Shown: positions 28,026 through 37,776 of the stretch, in pieces
Layout of the letters: each line of letters starts with the position of its first letter
Position numbering within the stretch: position 1 is the stretch's first letter
Made by a program: the position numbers and the translations under genes
DNA from: Isosphaeraceae bacterium
Lineage (GTDB): Bacteria > Planctomycetota > Planctomycetia > Isosphaerales > Isosphaeraceae
Assembly (NCBI GenBank): GCA_031291845.1
Contig: JARLIH010000025.1
Coordinates: 1 to 64,000, forward strand
Direction: 5' to 3'
Length of the DNA stretch: 64,000 bases
Notes under the pieces: generated by a model
Database searches by the model: none
What the model saw: the letters and a program-made list of their open reading frames with translations, nothing else
Told to the model about the DNA's origin: nothing

Positions 28026-29564
28026 ATGCACCGATCAATTCTACTGGCACTCGCCTGGCTCGCCGCCCCCGGCGCGGACGCTCGGGCCGAGAGCGCGCCC
28101 GCTGGCCTGGCGGCGCGGGCGTGGGCGATCACGGACACGGTCCTCGACCATCACATCAGCCCGCCCACGCGCCAGCAGATGATGCTGGACGGCCTGCGGG
28201 CCCTGTACAAAGCCGCGGGTGTCCCGGAGCCGTCGGGCTTGGCGCGCAAGGTCTCCCTCGCAACGAACGCCGAACAGTTCGCCGCGCTGGTCGAGCAGGC
28301 ATGGAGTGAGCGCCCGAAGCAGAGCGTTCACGCGACACCAACACTGAGCCGCGAGGAGGTGTTCGCGGCTGGGCTTCTTACAGGCGTTTCCGGTGGCGCG
28401 CGACTCGTGTCGGCCAAGGACGTGAAGGTCGAGCAGCAAATCGCCGCGAACCGGTACGTCGGTCTGCAGATCGCGCTCGGCTTCAACAAGGACGTGAAGC
28501 GGCCCGAAATCGCCGAGGTGTTCGAGGGGGGCCCGGCCCATCGCGCGGGCGTGTTGAAAGGGGACTTGATCGAAGAAATCGACGGAACGACGACCGACGG
28601 CCTCGAGCTGCGCGAGGTGATCGACCGGCTTCGCGGTCCGGAAGGGACCGCCGTGACGGTTCGGATCCGCCAGGCCAAGGAGGCCCCTCGGACCTACAAG
28701 ATCACTCGTGGGGTACTTCCCCGGAAAACCATCGAGGATATCCGCTCGTTCGGACGCGCGCGCGGTGATGTCTTGGTCGACGGACCGGGACTGATCAGTT
28801 ATCTCAAGTTCAAAGAGATCTTGGGCAGCACGCCTCACGAGCTGAGGCAGTTGGCTCGGAAACTCGAGGACGAAGGGGCGAAGGCCCTCGTTCTCGACCT
28901 GCGCGGGATGAGCCAATCCGCGTTTCATCCGGCGATCCTCCTGGCCGACGACCTGCTCGAAGGGGGCACGATCGGCCGGCTACGCACGGCCAAAGGGGTC
29001 GAGACTTATGAGGCCGAGCCGGATGCGCTGTTTCGGGGCTGGCCGCTGGCCGTGCTCATCGATGGAAACACCGCGGGCGTAACCGGCTGGCTGGCAGCCG
29101 CGCTCCAAGACAATCACCGGGCCGTCCTCATCGGCGTCGCACCTGGGCGTGCCGTGGGACCCGCGGCCGGCGACCACACCGAAATTGCGACGCCTGTCCC
29201 GTTCGGCGACGGTTCGCAGTCCATCGAAATGATCACCGGGCGTCTGGAGCGGGCTGACGGCCGTCCTCTGGCGCGACAATCGCCGCCTCCGGATTTCCGG
29301 TTCAGCCGTCGGGCCGAGGCCGGCGCGCCCGACCGCGGCCGGGACGAAGGCGTCGTGCCCGATATCGCCGTCGCGCCCTCCCAGGCCACTCCCCGCGCAG
29401 CACCTCGAGCCGGGGCCAAGCCCGAACCGAAGCCGGCCTTTACGGGTGATGCCGCAACGGCCGCCGCACTCCGGCACCTGCGCGAAGCCTTGAAGCTGCC
29501 GCAGCTCGCGCCGGGCGCGGGTGCGGCGGACCGGATCACGCTCCGCGATGAGGTAAACCCATGA
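28026..29564 (+). CDS. PDZ protein with inactive S41 (C-terminal processing) protease domain
   Basis: A 512-residue exported protein with the layout of CtpA/Prc-type S41 proteases: signal peptide, PDZ domain (about 144-235: FEGGPAHRAGVLKGDLIEEI, RLRGPEGTAVTVRIR), then the S41 core (LISYLKFKEI, KALVLDLRGM). At the place of the catalytic Ser motif (SASASE in Prc) it reads D346-GNTAGVTG, with Gly where the nucleophile should be. The following segment (RAVLIGVAPGRAVG) lacks the general-base Lys. So it is probably a pseudoprotease that binds but does not cut. The tail beyond about 430 is Ala/Pro-rich. Its TGA overlaps the ATG of the cytochrome gene (ATGA), so the two are translationally coupled. 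Confidence 0.82.
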   Translation: MHRSILLALAWLAAPGADARAESAPAGLAARAWAITDTVLDHHISPPTRQQMMLDGLRALYKAAGVPEPSGLARKVSLATNAEQFAALVEQAWSERPKQSVHATPTLSREEVFAAGLLTGVSGGARLVSAKDVKVEQQIAANRYVGLQIALGFNKDVKRPEIAEVFEGGPAHRAGVLKGDLIEEIDGTTTDGLELREVIDRLRGPEGTAVTVRIRQAKEAPRTYKITRGVLPRKTIEDIRSFGRARGDVLVDGPGLISYLKFKEILGSTPHELRQLARKLEDEGAKALVLDLRGMSQSAFHPAILLADDLLEGGTIGRLRTAKGVETYEAEPDALFRGWPLAVLIDGNTAGVTGWLAAALQDNHRAVLIGVAPGRAVGPAAGDHTEIATPVPFGDGSQSIEMITGRLERADGRPLARQSPPPDFRFSRRAEAGAPDRGRDEGVVPDIAVAPSQATPRAAPRAGAKPEPKPAFTGDAATAAALRHLREALKLPQLAPGAGAADRITLRDEVNP

Positions 29565-31318
29565 CCCGCGCGTATCCCGCCGCCTTACAGATGGCACTGT
29601 TCGTGACGGCGGCCCTCATCGCAGCACCAGCGCCCGCCGGCACGGCCGCGACTCGGTCGCGCCAGCCTGTAGCACTTGCCTTCAGACGGGATGGTTCCCG
29701 CCTCTACGTGGCCAACGCGCGCAGCGGCACCCTCTCCGTCGTCGATCCACGAACCTCAAGCGTGGTGGCCGAGCACGACGTCGGCCGCGGCCTCGCGGAC
29801 CTCGCCCCCCTGGCCCACGGCCCACGCATCCTGGCCGTGGATCGGGCGGGCGACGCGCTCCTCCTGCTGGACGTCGGGGGCAGCTCGGCTCACGTCGTCG
29901 CCCGGCTCGACGTCAGCCCCGATCCCGTCCGCATCGTGATCGCTCCCGACGGCTCGGCCTGCGCCGTGGCCTCGACCGACTCTCGCCGGCTGACGTTCAT
30001 CGAAATCAAGCAGGTTGACGGCGACGTGGCTCTCACGACGACCCGAGCGCTCGACCTGCCGTTCAGCCCCCGTTTGATGGTCGCCCTGGGTGGGTGGACG
30101 AAGCTCGTGCTGACCGACGCCTACGGCGGCAAGACAGCCGTCGTCGACCTCGAGACGTTCACAACGGATTCCGTCCACGCCCTCCCCGCGCACAACATCC
30201 GCGGATTGGTGCTCGCGCCCGACGGCCAGACGCTGGTCCTCGCGCACCAGGTGCTGCGCCGGCTCGCGCGGACGAGCTTCGAGGACGTCCACTGGGGTTC
30301 ACTCCTGAGCAACCACCTGCGGGTCCTCAAGGTCGACGCGGTGCTCACCGCCAGGTCCGACGCCGACCTGCTCCGCGGAAGCCGCCTGCTCGACCTGGGC
30401 AACACCGGCAACGGCGCGGGGGATCCCGCGGCGGTCGCGTTCGACCATCAGGGGGGCATCGCGGTCGCGCTCGCCGGGGTCGACGAGGTGGCCCTCGGGC
30501 GCAGTCCCACCGCGCGTTTGCATCCGGTGGGCGTCGGCCGGCGACCGACGGCCCTCGCTGTCCAGCCCAACGGGAGTTCGCTCTACGTCGCGGACACGCT
30601 CGATGACACGATCAGCATCATCGACCTAACGACCGGCCTCTGGCGGGGGAAGATCGCGCTCGGCCCCCGTCCGGACCCGACGCTGGCCGAGCGGGGTGAG
30701 CGACTCTTTTCCAGCGCGCGCCTCTCGCACGACGGCTGGATGAGCTGCCAGAGCTGTCACACCGACGGCCACACGAACGGTCTTCTGAGCGACACCCTGG
30801 GCGACGAGTCGTACGGGGCACCCAAGCGCGTGCCGTCGCTGCTGGGCGTCAGCGCAACCGGCCCTTGGGCATGGAACGGGTCGATCGAACGGTTGGAGGA
30901 CCAGGTGCGCAAGTCGGTCGAAACGACCATGCAGGGCAAGACCCCTTCCGACGAGCAAGTCGCGGCCCTGACGGCCTATCTCCGGAGCCTGCCGCCCCCC
31001 CGGCCGCTCGCGTCCCTCGAACACAACGAGGCCGCATCACGCGGCCGTGCCTTGTTCGAGGCACGCAAGTGCGCAGAGTGCCACGCCCCGCCTGCATACA
31101 CGGCGATCGGTCGGTATGACGTCGGGCTCGATGACGCGGTCGGCAACCGCCGGTTCAATCCCCCTTCTCTGCTCGGCGTCGGCCGTCGCGAGCCATACTT
31201 TCACGACGGGCGGGCCGCGACGCTCGAGGACGTCTTCGTCAAACATCGGCACCCACAAGACACCGAGTGGACGGCTGAGGAGGCCACCGATCTCGCCGGA
31301 TATCTAAGAACGCTTTGA
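29561..31318 (+). CDS. YVTN beta-propeller fused to di-haem cytochrome c peroxidase-like domain
   Basis: A 585-residue exported protein. The N-terminal part (about 30-365) is a beta-propeller with YVTN/surface-antigen-type repeats (GSRLYVANARSGTLSVVDPR, SSLYVADTLDDTISIIDLTT). The C-terminal part resembles the MauG/cytochrome c peroxidase family with two c-type haem sites, CQSCH (C396-H400) and CAECH (C504-H508). Family features such as PSLLGVSATGPWAWNGSIE, FNPPSLLGVGRREPYFHDGR and DVFVKHRH are present. It acts outside the cytoplasmic membrane. Its ATG overlaps the stop of the pseudoprotease gene, so the two products are probably made in step. The substrate may be peroxide or a protein side chain. 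Confidence 0.88.
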   Translation: MTRAYPAALQMALFVTAALIAAPAPAGTAATRSRQPVALAFRRDGSRLYVANARSGTLSVVDPRTSSVVAEHDVGRGLADLAPLAHGPRILAVDRAGDALLLLDVGGSSAHVVARLDVSPDPVRIVIAPDGSACAVASTDSRRLTFIEIKQVDGDVALTTTRALDLPFSPRLMVALGGWTKLVLTDAYGGKTAVVDLETFTTDSVHALPAHNIRGLVLAPDGQTLVLAHQVLRRLARTSFEDVHWGSLLSNHLRVLKVDAVLTARSDADLLRGSRLLDLGNTGNGAGDPAAVAFDHQGGIAVALAGVDEVALGRSPTARLHPVGVGRRPTALAVQPNGSSLYVADTLDDTISIIDLTTGLWRGKIALGPRPDPTLAERGERLFSSARLSHDGWMSCQSCHTDGHTNGLLSDTLGDESYGAPKRVPSLLGVSATGPWAWNGSIERLEDQVRKSVETTMQGKTPSDEQVAALTAYLRSLPPPRPLASLEHNEAASRGRALFEARKCAECHAPPAYTAIGRYDVGLDDAVGNRRFNPPSLLGVGRREPYFHDGRAATLEDVFVKHRHPQDTEWTAEEATDLAGYLRTL

Positions 31319-31426
31319 CGTTGAATACGAGCGAGCGTTTTCGGGGCGGGTTTGAAATCGCGCTCTCCAGCATCGCGGCGCAACCTCGGCACGGTAACTG
31401 TCGTTCGACCGAAGGGTGCGCGAGCC

Positions 31427-31981
31427 ATGACCGAGAAGCAGAAGATGCTGGCCGGGGAGCTGTACCTCGCGTCCGATCCTGAGTTGGTCGCCGCACGCCG
31501 GCACGCTCGGCGGCTCACGCGGCTTTACAACCAGACGACCGAGGAGGAACCCGAGCGGCGGCTGGAGATCCTTCGCGAGCTCTTCGGCGCGGTTGGCCAG
31601 CGCGTCGAGATCGAGCCACCACTCCGTTGCGACTACGGATCGAACATTCGCGTGGGAGATGGGTTCTACGCGAACTTCGACTGTATCATCCTCGATTGCG
31701 CGGCGGTCGTGATCGGGCGCGACGTCAAGCTCGGGCCGCGGGTTCAGATCCTCGCCGCGTACCACCCGACCGACCCTGTCGGGCGGGCGTCGGGCCGCGA
31801 GCTGGCCGGACCTGTGACCCTCGGCGACGGGGTTTGGGTCGGCGCCGGCGCGATCATCGGCCCGCGTGTGACAATAGGAGCAGGCTCGACGATCGGCGCA
31901 GGCAGCGTCGTGACGCGGGACGTTCCGGGCGGCGTGGTCGCGGCGGGCGTCCCGTGCCGGGTCATCCGCAGCCTGACCTGA
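31427..31981 (+). CDS. Maltose/galactoside O-acetyltransferase family enzyme
   Basis: A 184-residue left-handed beta-helix acetyltransferase of the Maa/LacA/NodL type. Seen: the N-terminal helical cap (MTEKQKMLAGELYLASDPEL), hexapeptide repeats (DYGSNIRVGDGFYANFDCII, VTLGDGVWVGAGAIIGPRVT, IGAGSTIGAGSVVTRDVPGG), the catalytic His in ILAAYHPTDPVGR and the terminal loop GVPCRVIR. It transfers acetyl from acetyl-CoA to a sugar hydroxyl; the natural acceptor is unknown. The ATG at 31427 starts the cap domain exactly; the frame is open back to 31352. Nearly 300 bases without a gene follow (31982-32280). Confidence 0.93.
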   Translation: MTEKQKMLAGELYLASDPELVAARRHARRLTRLYNQTTEEEPERRLEILRELFGAVGQRVEIEPPLRCDYGSNIRVGDGFYANFDCIILDCAAVVIGRDVKLGPRVQILAAYHPTDPVGRASGRELAGPVTLGDGVWVGAGAIIGPRVTIGAGSTIGAGSVVTRDVPGGVVAAGVPCRVIRSLT

Positions 31982-32280
31982 AGCGGAAACCCAACCCCAA
32001 GGGACGGTTCCGCCGGTTCGTTTCGTCACCAGACTTGCCGTTCCGCGGCGGCTTTCTGGGTCGAATGAGCTCGCACCGACCGACCGATTAGCGGCGAACC
32101 CGGGAAGGGCCTCATTTTTGCTAGTGATTGATCGATCTTAACGCGCAGCGAAACGATCGCAGGTGACGGTGCGCCTGACGACCGGAAGAGTGCGTTTGCT
32201 TGCAGACGACGGCGTCCTCACGCGACAAAACGCTGGCTGCCGTAGGAGTGGTTGCGCCCCGGGACGTGGCGAGAGTGCCG

Positions 32281-35200
32281 ATGAATCAGACACACACAAC
32301 CGGATCTGTGCCGCGCGACGAATTTCTCAGCGGCGGCGAGATGGGCGCGTTGGTGCGCCGGATGGACTGGTCGAAGACTCCGCTTGGACCAGTCGAGGAA
32401 TGGCCCCAGAGTCTGAAAGTCGTTCTCCGCATCATGCTCACCTCGCGTTACGCGATGTGGATGGGTTGGGGACCGCGACTGACCTTTCTTTACAACGATT
32501 CGTACCGGCCAACCCTGGGTGTCAAGCACTCGTGGGCCCTGGGCGCCCCCGCCGAGGAGGTGTGGGCCGAGATCTGGGACACGATCGGGCCCCGCGCTGA
32601 GACGGTGATGCGGACCGGGGTCGCGACCTGGGACGAGGCACTGCCGTTATTCCTGGAGCGCAGCGGATTTCCCGAGGAGACGTACCACACGTTCTCATAC
32701 AGCCCACTGCCGGACCACAGCGGAGCGGTCGGGGGAATGCTCTGCGTGGTAACCGAGGATACGGAGCGCGTGATCGGAGTGCGCCGGGTGGCACTATTGC
32801 GCGACGTGGCTTCGGCGCTCGGCGCGACCCAGACGCAGGGGGACGTGCTGGCGGCCTTCCAGCGCTGCGCTGTCGACAGCCCGCACGACATACCGTTTAC
32901 CCTCATCTATCTTTCCGAGGGCGACGGCAACAGCGCCTGCCTTGCGGGTTCGACCGGCGTCCCCGAGGGACATCCGATTGCGCCTGCGGCCCTGGGACCG
33001 GCGGGGCCACCGAGCCCCTGGTTCGTTCCGCAAATCGATGCGCGGGGCGGCCCGGTCATGATCGAGGACCTTGCGCGTTGGTGCAGCTCACCGCCGTCCG
33101 GCCGCTGGGACAGGTCCCCGGAGCGGGCGGTCGTCGTACCGCTGGCCCAGCAGGGGCAGGACCGGCCGGCGGGGCTATTGGTGACCGGCATCAACCCCTA
33201 CCGGCCGTTCGACGCCGACTATCGCGGGTTCGTCTCCCTGCTCGCCGGCCTGATCGCCTCGGGCCTGGCCAATGCACGGGCCTATGAGGAGGAACGCAAG
33301 CGCGCCGAGGCGCTCGCGAAGCTCGACCGCGCGAAGACGGCGTTCTTCTCGAACGTCAGCCACGAGTTCCGGACACCGCTGACGCTGATGCTCGGGCCCG
33401 CGGAGGACGCCCTTGCGGCAGCGGACGAGCCGCTCCCGCCCCGGCAGCGAGAGCGCGTCGAGATTCTGCACCGCAATGCGCTGCGGCTTTTGAAGCTGGT
33501 GAACACGCTGCTCGACTTCTCGCGGATCGAGGCGGGCCGGATCCAAGCCGTGTACGAGCCTACGGACCTCGCCGCATTGACCGCCGACCTTGCCAGCGTG
33601 TTTCGATCGGCCGTGGAGCGCGCGGGGATGCGGCTCGTGGTCGACTGCCCTCCCCTGCCCGAGCCGGTGTACGTGGACCGGGACATGTGGGAAAAGATCG
33701 TGCTGAACCTGATCTCGAACGCGTTCAAATACACGCTCGAGGGAGAAATCCGCCTGGCGCTGCGTCCGTTGGAAACGGCGGTCGAGCTCACCGTGAAGGA
33801 CACCGGGACGGGCATCCCGGCCGACGAGCTGCCGCGCCTGTTCGAGCGGTTCCACCGCGTGGCGGGAACGCGCGGGCGCACGCACGAGGGGACCGGGATC
33901 GGCCTGGCGCTCGTGCAGGAGCTGGTGAAGCTGCACGGCGGAACCGTGCGCGCCGAGAGCGTCCTTGGCGAGGGAAGCTCCTTCACGGTGTCGGTCCCCC
34001 TCGGCACGTCCCATTTACCGCCGGGCGCGGTCGGCGGCTCCCGTTCGCTGGGGTCAACGGCCCTGGGAGCGACGCCGTTTGTCGAGGAAGCGCTCCGCTG
34101 GCTGCCGGAGGGAACCGATCGCGAGCCGCCCGCTCGTCTGCTGGAGACGGACCGGACAGGCATTCTCCGCCGTGGCGAGGCGCGCGAGGCCGCGGGGAAA
34201 GCGCGGCCACGGATCCTCCTGGCCGACGACAACGCGGACATGCGCGACTACCTGCGCCGGCTGCTCGCCGAGCAGTACGACGTGGAAGAGGTCACGGACG
34301 GGGCCTCGGCCCTCGCGGCCGTGCGCCGCAACGCTCCAGACCTCGTGCTCACGGACGTCATGATGCCGTTGCTCGACGGTTTCGGCGTCTTGCGAGAGCT
34401 CCGCGCCGACCCTGCCACGGCGCCCTTGCCGGTCATCATGCTCTCCGCGAGGGCCGGTGAGGACGCCCGCGTCGAGGGACTCCAGGCCGGCGCCGACGAC
34501 TATCTCGTCAAGCCGTTCAGCGCCCGCGAACTGCTGGCGCGCGTCGCGGCCCACATCGAGCTGGCCGACGTCCGCCGCAGCGCGGCTCGGCGCGAGTGGG
34601 AGCTTCGCGCCGAGGCCGAGGCGGCCAACCGGATGAAGGACGACTTCCTGGCCACGCTCTCGCATGAGCTGCGGACGCCACTCAACGCGATCATGGGCTG
34701 GTCGCGCCTGCTCCGCTCCGGCGCGCTCGGGCCCGAAGACCTGCAAGAGGGCCTTGATGTCATCGACCGGAACACGAAGGCCCAGGCCCAGCTCATCGAG
34801 GACCTGCTCGACCTCTCGCGGATCGTCTCGGGTAACCTCCGGCTGGACGTCCAGCGGGTCAACCTCGCCGAGGTGATCGACGCCGCCCTCGCGGCTGTCG
34901 CTCCCGCCGCCGACGCGCGGGAGGTCCGCATCCACAAGATGCTCGACTCCTTTGCCGCAGCCGTCTCGGGAGACCCGGTGCGGCTCCAGCAAGTCGTCTG
35001 GAATCTGCTCTCGAACGCGGTCAAGTTCACGCCGAAGGGAAGGAAGGTCCAGATCCTGCTCGAACGGGTCAACTCGCACGTCGAGATTGCCGTCATCGAC
35101 ACCGGCATCGGAATCAAGCCGGAGTTCCTTCCTTATGTGTTCGAACGGTTCCGCCAGGCCGATCCGTCGACCACGCGGCGGCATGGCGGGCTTGGGCTCG

Positions 35201-35778
35201 AGCTGTCGATCGTGAAACATCTGGTCGAAATGCACGGCGGGAGCGTACGGGCGAAAAGCGCTGGCGAGAACCAGGGGAGCACGTTCGTCATCCAGCTCCC
35301 GATCATCGTCGTCCAACCGTCGGACGGGAACCACGGTCGCGTGCTGCCGAAGGACCCCTCCGACGGCGAGATGGAATGCCCTCCCGGCCTGCTTGGTGGA
35401 ATCCGCGTCCTCGTGGTCGACGACGAGCCCGACGCCCGCGAGCTCATCCGGCGCGTCCTGGCCGGCTGCGAAGCTGACGTCTTCGTGGCAGGCTCCGTGC
35501 CCGAGGCGCTCGCGCTCCTGGAGAGCCACGAACCCGATGTTCTGGTCAGCGACATCGGCATGCCCGAAAGAGACGGTTACGACCTGATCCGAGAGGTCCG
35601 CGCGCGGGGGCGAGACGCCAAGCAAGTTCCCGCCATCGCGCTCACCGCGTTCGCCAGGTCCGAAGATCGCCGCCGGGCCATGCTGGCGGGCTTCCAGGTC
35701 CATGTCGCGAAGCCCGTCGACCCGGACGAGCTCACCGCCGTGGTCGCGACACTCGTCGGCCGGACCGGGGGGGGATGA
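32281..35778 (+). CDS. Hybrid sensor kinase with two kinase cores and two receivers
   Basis: A 1165-residue cytoplasmic signalling protein in the order PAS-like domain (about 35-170: MDWSKTPLGPVEEWPQSLK), GAF (about 180-340), HisKA + HATPase 1 (H361 in NVSHEFRTPLT), receiver 1 (D692 in LTDVMMP, K in DYLVKPFS), HisKA + HATPase 2 (H795 in TLSHELRTPLN; GGLGLELSIVKH), receiver 2 (D1091 in VSDIGMP). No transmembrane segment is seen, so the signal is probably internal or comes through the PAS/GAF domains. Both His and both Asp are intact, so an internal relay could run from core 1 to receiver 1 to core 2. There is no DNA-binding domain. The start at 32281 was chosen over 32200 by similarity of the onset; its ribosome site is weak. 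Confidence 0.92.
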   Translation: MNQTHTTGSVPRDEFLSGGEMGALVRRMDWSKTPLGPVEEWPQSLKVVLRIMLTSRYAMWMGWGPRLTFLYNDSYRPTLGVKHSWALGAPAEEVWAEIWDTIGPRAETVMRTGVATWDEALPLFLERSGFPEETYHTFSYSPLPDHSGAVGGMLCVVTEDTERVIGVRRVALLRDVASALGATQTQGDVLAAFQRCAVDSPHDIPFTLIYLSEGDGNSACLAGSTGVPEGHPIAPAALGPAGPPSPWFVPQIDARGGPVMIEDLARWCSSPPSGRWDRSPERAVVVPLAQQGQDRPAGLLVTGINPYRPFDADYRGFVSLLAGLIASGLANARAYEEERKRAEALAKLDRAKTAFFSNVSHEFRTPLTLMLGPAEDALAAADEPLPPRQRERVEILHRNALRLLKLVNTLLDFSRIEAGRIQAVYEPTDLAALTADLASVFRSAVERAGMRLVVDCPPLPEPVYVDRDMWEKIVLNLISNAFKYTLEGEIRLALRPLETAVELTVKDTGTGIPADELPRLFERFHRVAGTRGRTHEGTGIGLALVQELVKLHGGTVRAESVLGEGSSFTVSVPLGTSHLPPGAVGGSRSLGSTALGATPFVEEALRWLPEGTDREPPARLLETDRTGILRRGEAREAAGKARPRILLADDNADMRDYLRRLLAEQYDVEEVTDGASALAAVRRNAPDLVLTDVMMPLLDGFGVLRELRADPATAPLPVIMLSARAGEDARVEGLQAGADDYLVKPFSARELLARVAAHIELADVRRSAARREWELRAEAEAANRMKDDFLATLSHELRTPLNAIMGWSRLLRSGALGPEDLQEGLDVIDRNTKAQAQLIEDLLDLSRIVSGNLRLDVQRVNLAEVIDAALAAVAPAADAREVRIHKMLDSFAAAVSGDPVRLQQVVWNLLSNAVKFTPKGRKVQILLERVNSHVEIAVIDTGIGIKPEFLPYVFERFRQADPSTTRRHGGLGLELSIVKHLVEMHGGSVRAKSAGENQGSTFVIQLPIIVVQPSDGNHGRVLPKDPSDGEMECPPGLLGGIRVLVVDDEPDARELIRRVLAGCEADVFVAGSVPEALALLESHEPDVLVSDIGMPERDGYDLIREVRARGRDAKQVPAIALTAFARSEDRRRAMLAGFQVHVAKPVDPDELTAVVATLVGRTGGG

Positions 35779-37648
35779 CGAGACCCGGCCGCATCGCGAC
35801 CGAGGCATCTCGGCGAGTCTGCAGCGAAACGCCTGACGGTGTCGCACGTCGCTGCCCCTCGGCCGCTTCTGGCCCCTCGAGCACGGGTCGGTCCAACCGC
35901 GCGTCAAAACCCCGGCAGGCGGACCTGGTCAGCGCCCGGGCGGCCGCCGCGTAGCCGAGCGTGCTCACCAGGCACGCCAGGATCATCTCCCGGCCGTGCC
36001 CGACCCAGAGCAGCGCGGCACCGGTCTCCGAAAGACCGGCAGGGCTGCCCGCGGTTTGTCCCAGCACGTTCGCATAGGACGCCAGTGAGGCGGCGAGCAG
36101 CACCGGCGTGCAAGAGGCGAGCGCGAGCGGCCGGACCGAGAGCAGCGGCACCGTGATCAGAAGGGTGCCGCCAGCGACGAGCATCAAACACGCGAGCGTC
36201 CGCGACAGTGCGCGCATCGTGTCGGTCGACCGTAGCGAAACCCAGGTACCCAAGGCCGCGGCGAACCAGGTAGCCGCCGCCAGCTCGGACGCGACCAGCA
36301 GCAGCCCGAGCGGATGGATCGCCCCGGAGGCGACCCCGGCCAACCACAGCAGCACGAGCACGACGGCCGTGTGCCGGACGCCCCAGATCGCGCCGAGCAG
36401 TTTGGCGCGCACGATCTCTGCGCCGGTCAGGGGAGTTGTGATCAGGCTGATCCAGGTGTCGCGCTCGTGCTCGGTCGTCATTCCGGCGGCCGCGTCGCTC
36501 GCGACGCCCAGCAAGCACACCAGGGAGACCCCCGTGGCCACCGTGCGCAGGTACTCCAGGAACGCCGCGCGGGCCGAGCCGAAAGGCGCCACGCCGTAGC
36601 CGGTCGACCACAGCTCGCGGAACGCGGGCAGCGCGAACGCGAACGTCCCCCAGATGAGCAACCCGCCAAGCACCAGCACGACCGACAGACCGAGCGGCCG
36701 CTGAAGGACGGGCGGGCGGGCCGCGAACAGCTCCTTCCAGAGCATCGGGGCGTCGCCGCAGGGAACGGTTTTTCGAACCCGGGCCGGACGGCGCGGGCGC
36801 GTCCCCGAAGCGGCGGTTCGACGCTTCCGCCCCCCAACATGGGCGCGGTACGACGGGCGCAAAGAGACGACCGCCAATGCCACCAGCAGCGTGCCGTAGA
36901 GCGATTGGAGCACGACCATCGCGACGACACGGCGAGTCAAGGCCTCTGAGTCGGCGACCGCCCCGCGCAACAGCTCGAGGTAGAGCGTGAACGGGCTGCT
37001 GGGCGCGAGCCACGCGTTGATCGGTCCGATCCACTGATAGAGCTCGAGCCCGAACGATCCCTGCCGCGGCAGCATGAATTCCGTCGCGGTGGGGAGGACC
37101 AGCCATGTCAACGCAAGGGTGAACACGAAGTTCATCGCACCCCGGACGCTTCGGGTCTGGGTCGAACCAAGCACCGCCAGCCCGCCGAGGAAATACGCGG
37201 TCGAAAGGGTTGCCGCTACGGACAGGAGCACCAGAGGAAGGCCGAACCCCCCGAGGAGCCCGGTCAGGACAAGGATCGGAAGGCTGGCCGCGATGAGTAT
37301 GCCGACGTGCACCAACCGGGCGGCAAGCTTGCCGACAACGATCTCGGCGGCCGAAAGGTCGCTCGTCAGCAGGTCGCCGAGCGTCTTGCGCTGAAGCTCG
37401 CCGGCGATCGTCCCCGCAACGAGGGCGGGGGTCAAGAAGAACGCAGCCAAGCCCTGGACGAGCACGAGGTTCCAGAACGCTTCTCGGGCAAACTCAGACA
37501 CCCGCCCCGGCGACGCGAGTGGGTCGAGACGGCGGTAACCGGCAAACACGACGGCCAAGAGGGCCACACCATAGGCCGTCCGGAGCGCGTACGCGCGACG
37601 GTTGCGGGCGGTGAGGGTCAACTCCCGATCGAAGACGGGTCCCAGCAT
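35732..37648 (-). CDS. ABC-2-type transporter permease, two fused modules
   Basis: A 638-residue membrane protein with about twelve hydrophobic segments in two halves. Each half starts with the ABC-2 permease pattern: MLGPVFDRELTLTARNRRAY at the N-terminus and PMLWKELFAARPPVLQRP at about residue 305. Each also contains the conserved cytoplasmic loop: AGELQRKTLGDLLTSDLSAA and HERDTWISLITTPLTGAEIV. Such fused permeases work with a separate ATPase, none of which is adjacent. A basic Arg/Lys/Pro linker (about 270-300) joins the halves. The substrate is unknown. The 3' end overlaps the kinase gene tail-to-tail by 47 bases. Confidence 0.85.
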   Translation of the reverse strand: MLGPVFDRELTLTARNRRAYALRTAYGVALLAVVFAGYRRLDPLASPGRVSEFAREAFWNLVLVQGLAAFFLTPALVAGTIAGELQRKTLGDLLTSDLSAAEIVVGKLAARLVHVGILIAASLPILVLTGLLGGFGLPLVLLSVAATLSTAYFLGGLAVLGSTQTRSVRGAMNFVFTLALTWLVLPTATEFMLPRQGSFGLELYQWIGPINAWLAPSSPFTLYLELLRGAVADSEALTRRVVAMVVLQSLYGTLLVALAVVSLRPSYRAHVGGRKRRTAASGTRPRRPARVRKTVPCGDAPMLWKELFAARPPVLQRPLGLSVVLVLGGLLIWGTFAFALPAFRELWSTGYGVAPFGSARAAFLEYLRTVATGVSLVCLLGVASDAAAGMTTEHERDTWISLITTPLTGAEIVRAKLLGAIWGVRHTAVVLVLLWLAGVASGAIHPLGLLLVASELAAATWFAAALGTWVSLRSTDTMRALSRTLACLMLVAGGTLLITVPLLSVRPLALASCTPVLLAASLASYANVLGQTAGSPAGLSETGAALLWVGHGREMILACLVSTLGYAAAARALTRSACRGFDARLDRPVLEGPEAAEGQRRATPSGVSLQTRRDASVAMRPGLVIPPRSGRRVSRPRR

Positions 37649-37776
37649 AAGGATCGACTGGACTCCTCGCTCGACTCCTCCGGGGCCGCTTCAGGCGGCG
37701 AACCCGGACGAGGGTCGGCGCTGGAAAGTCTAGGTCGTCCTTGCGAATCGTGCCGGACAGCGACGCATAGGATCCG

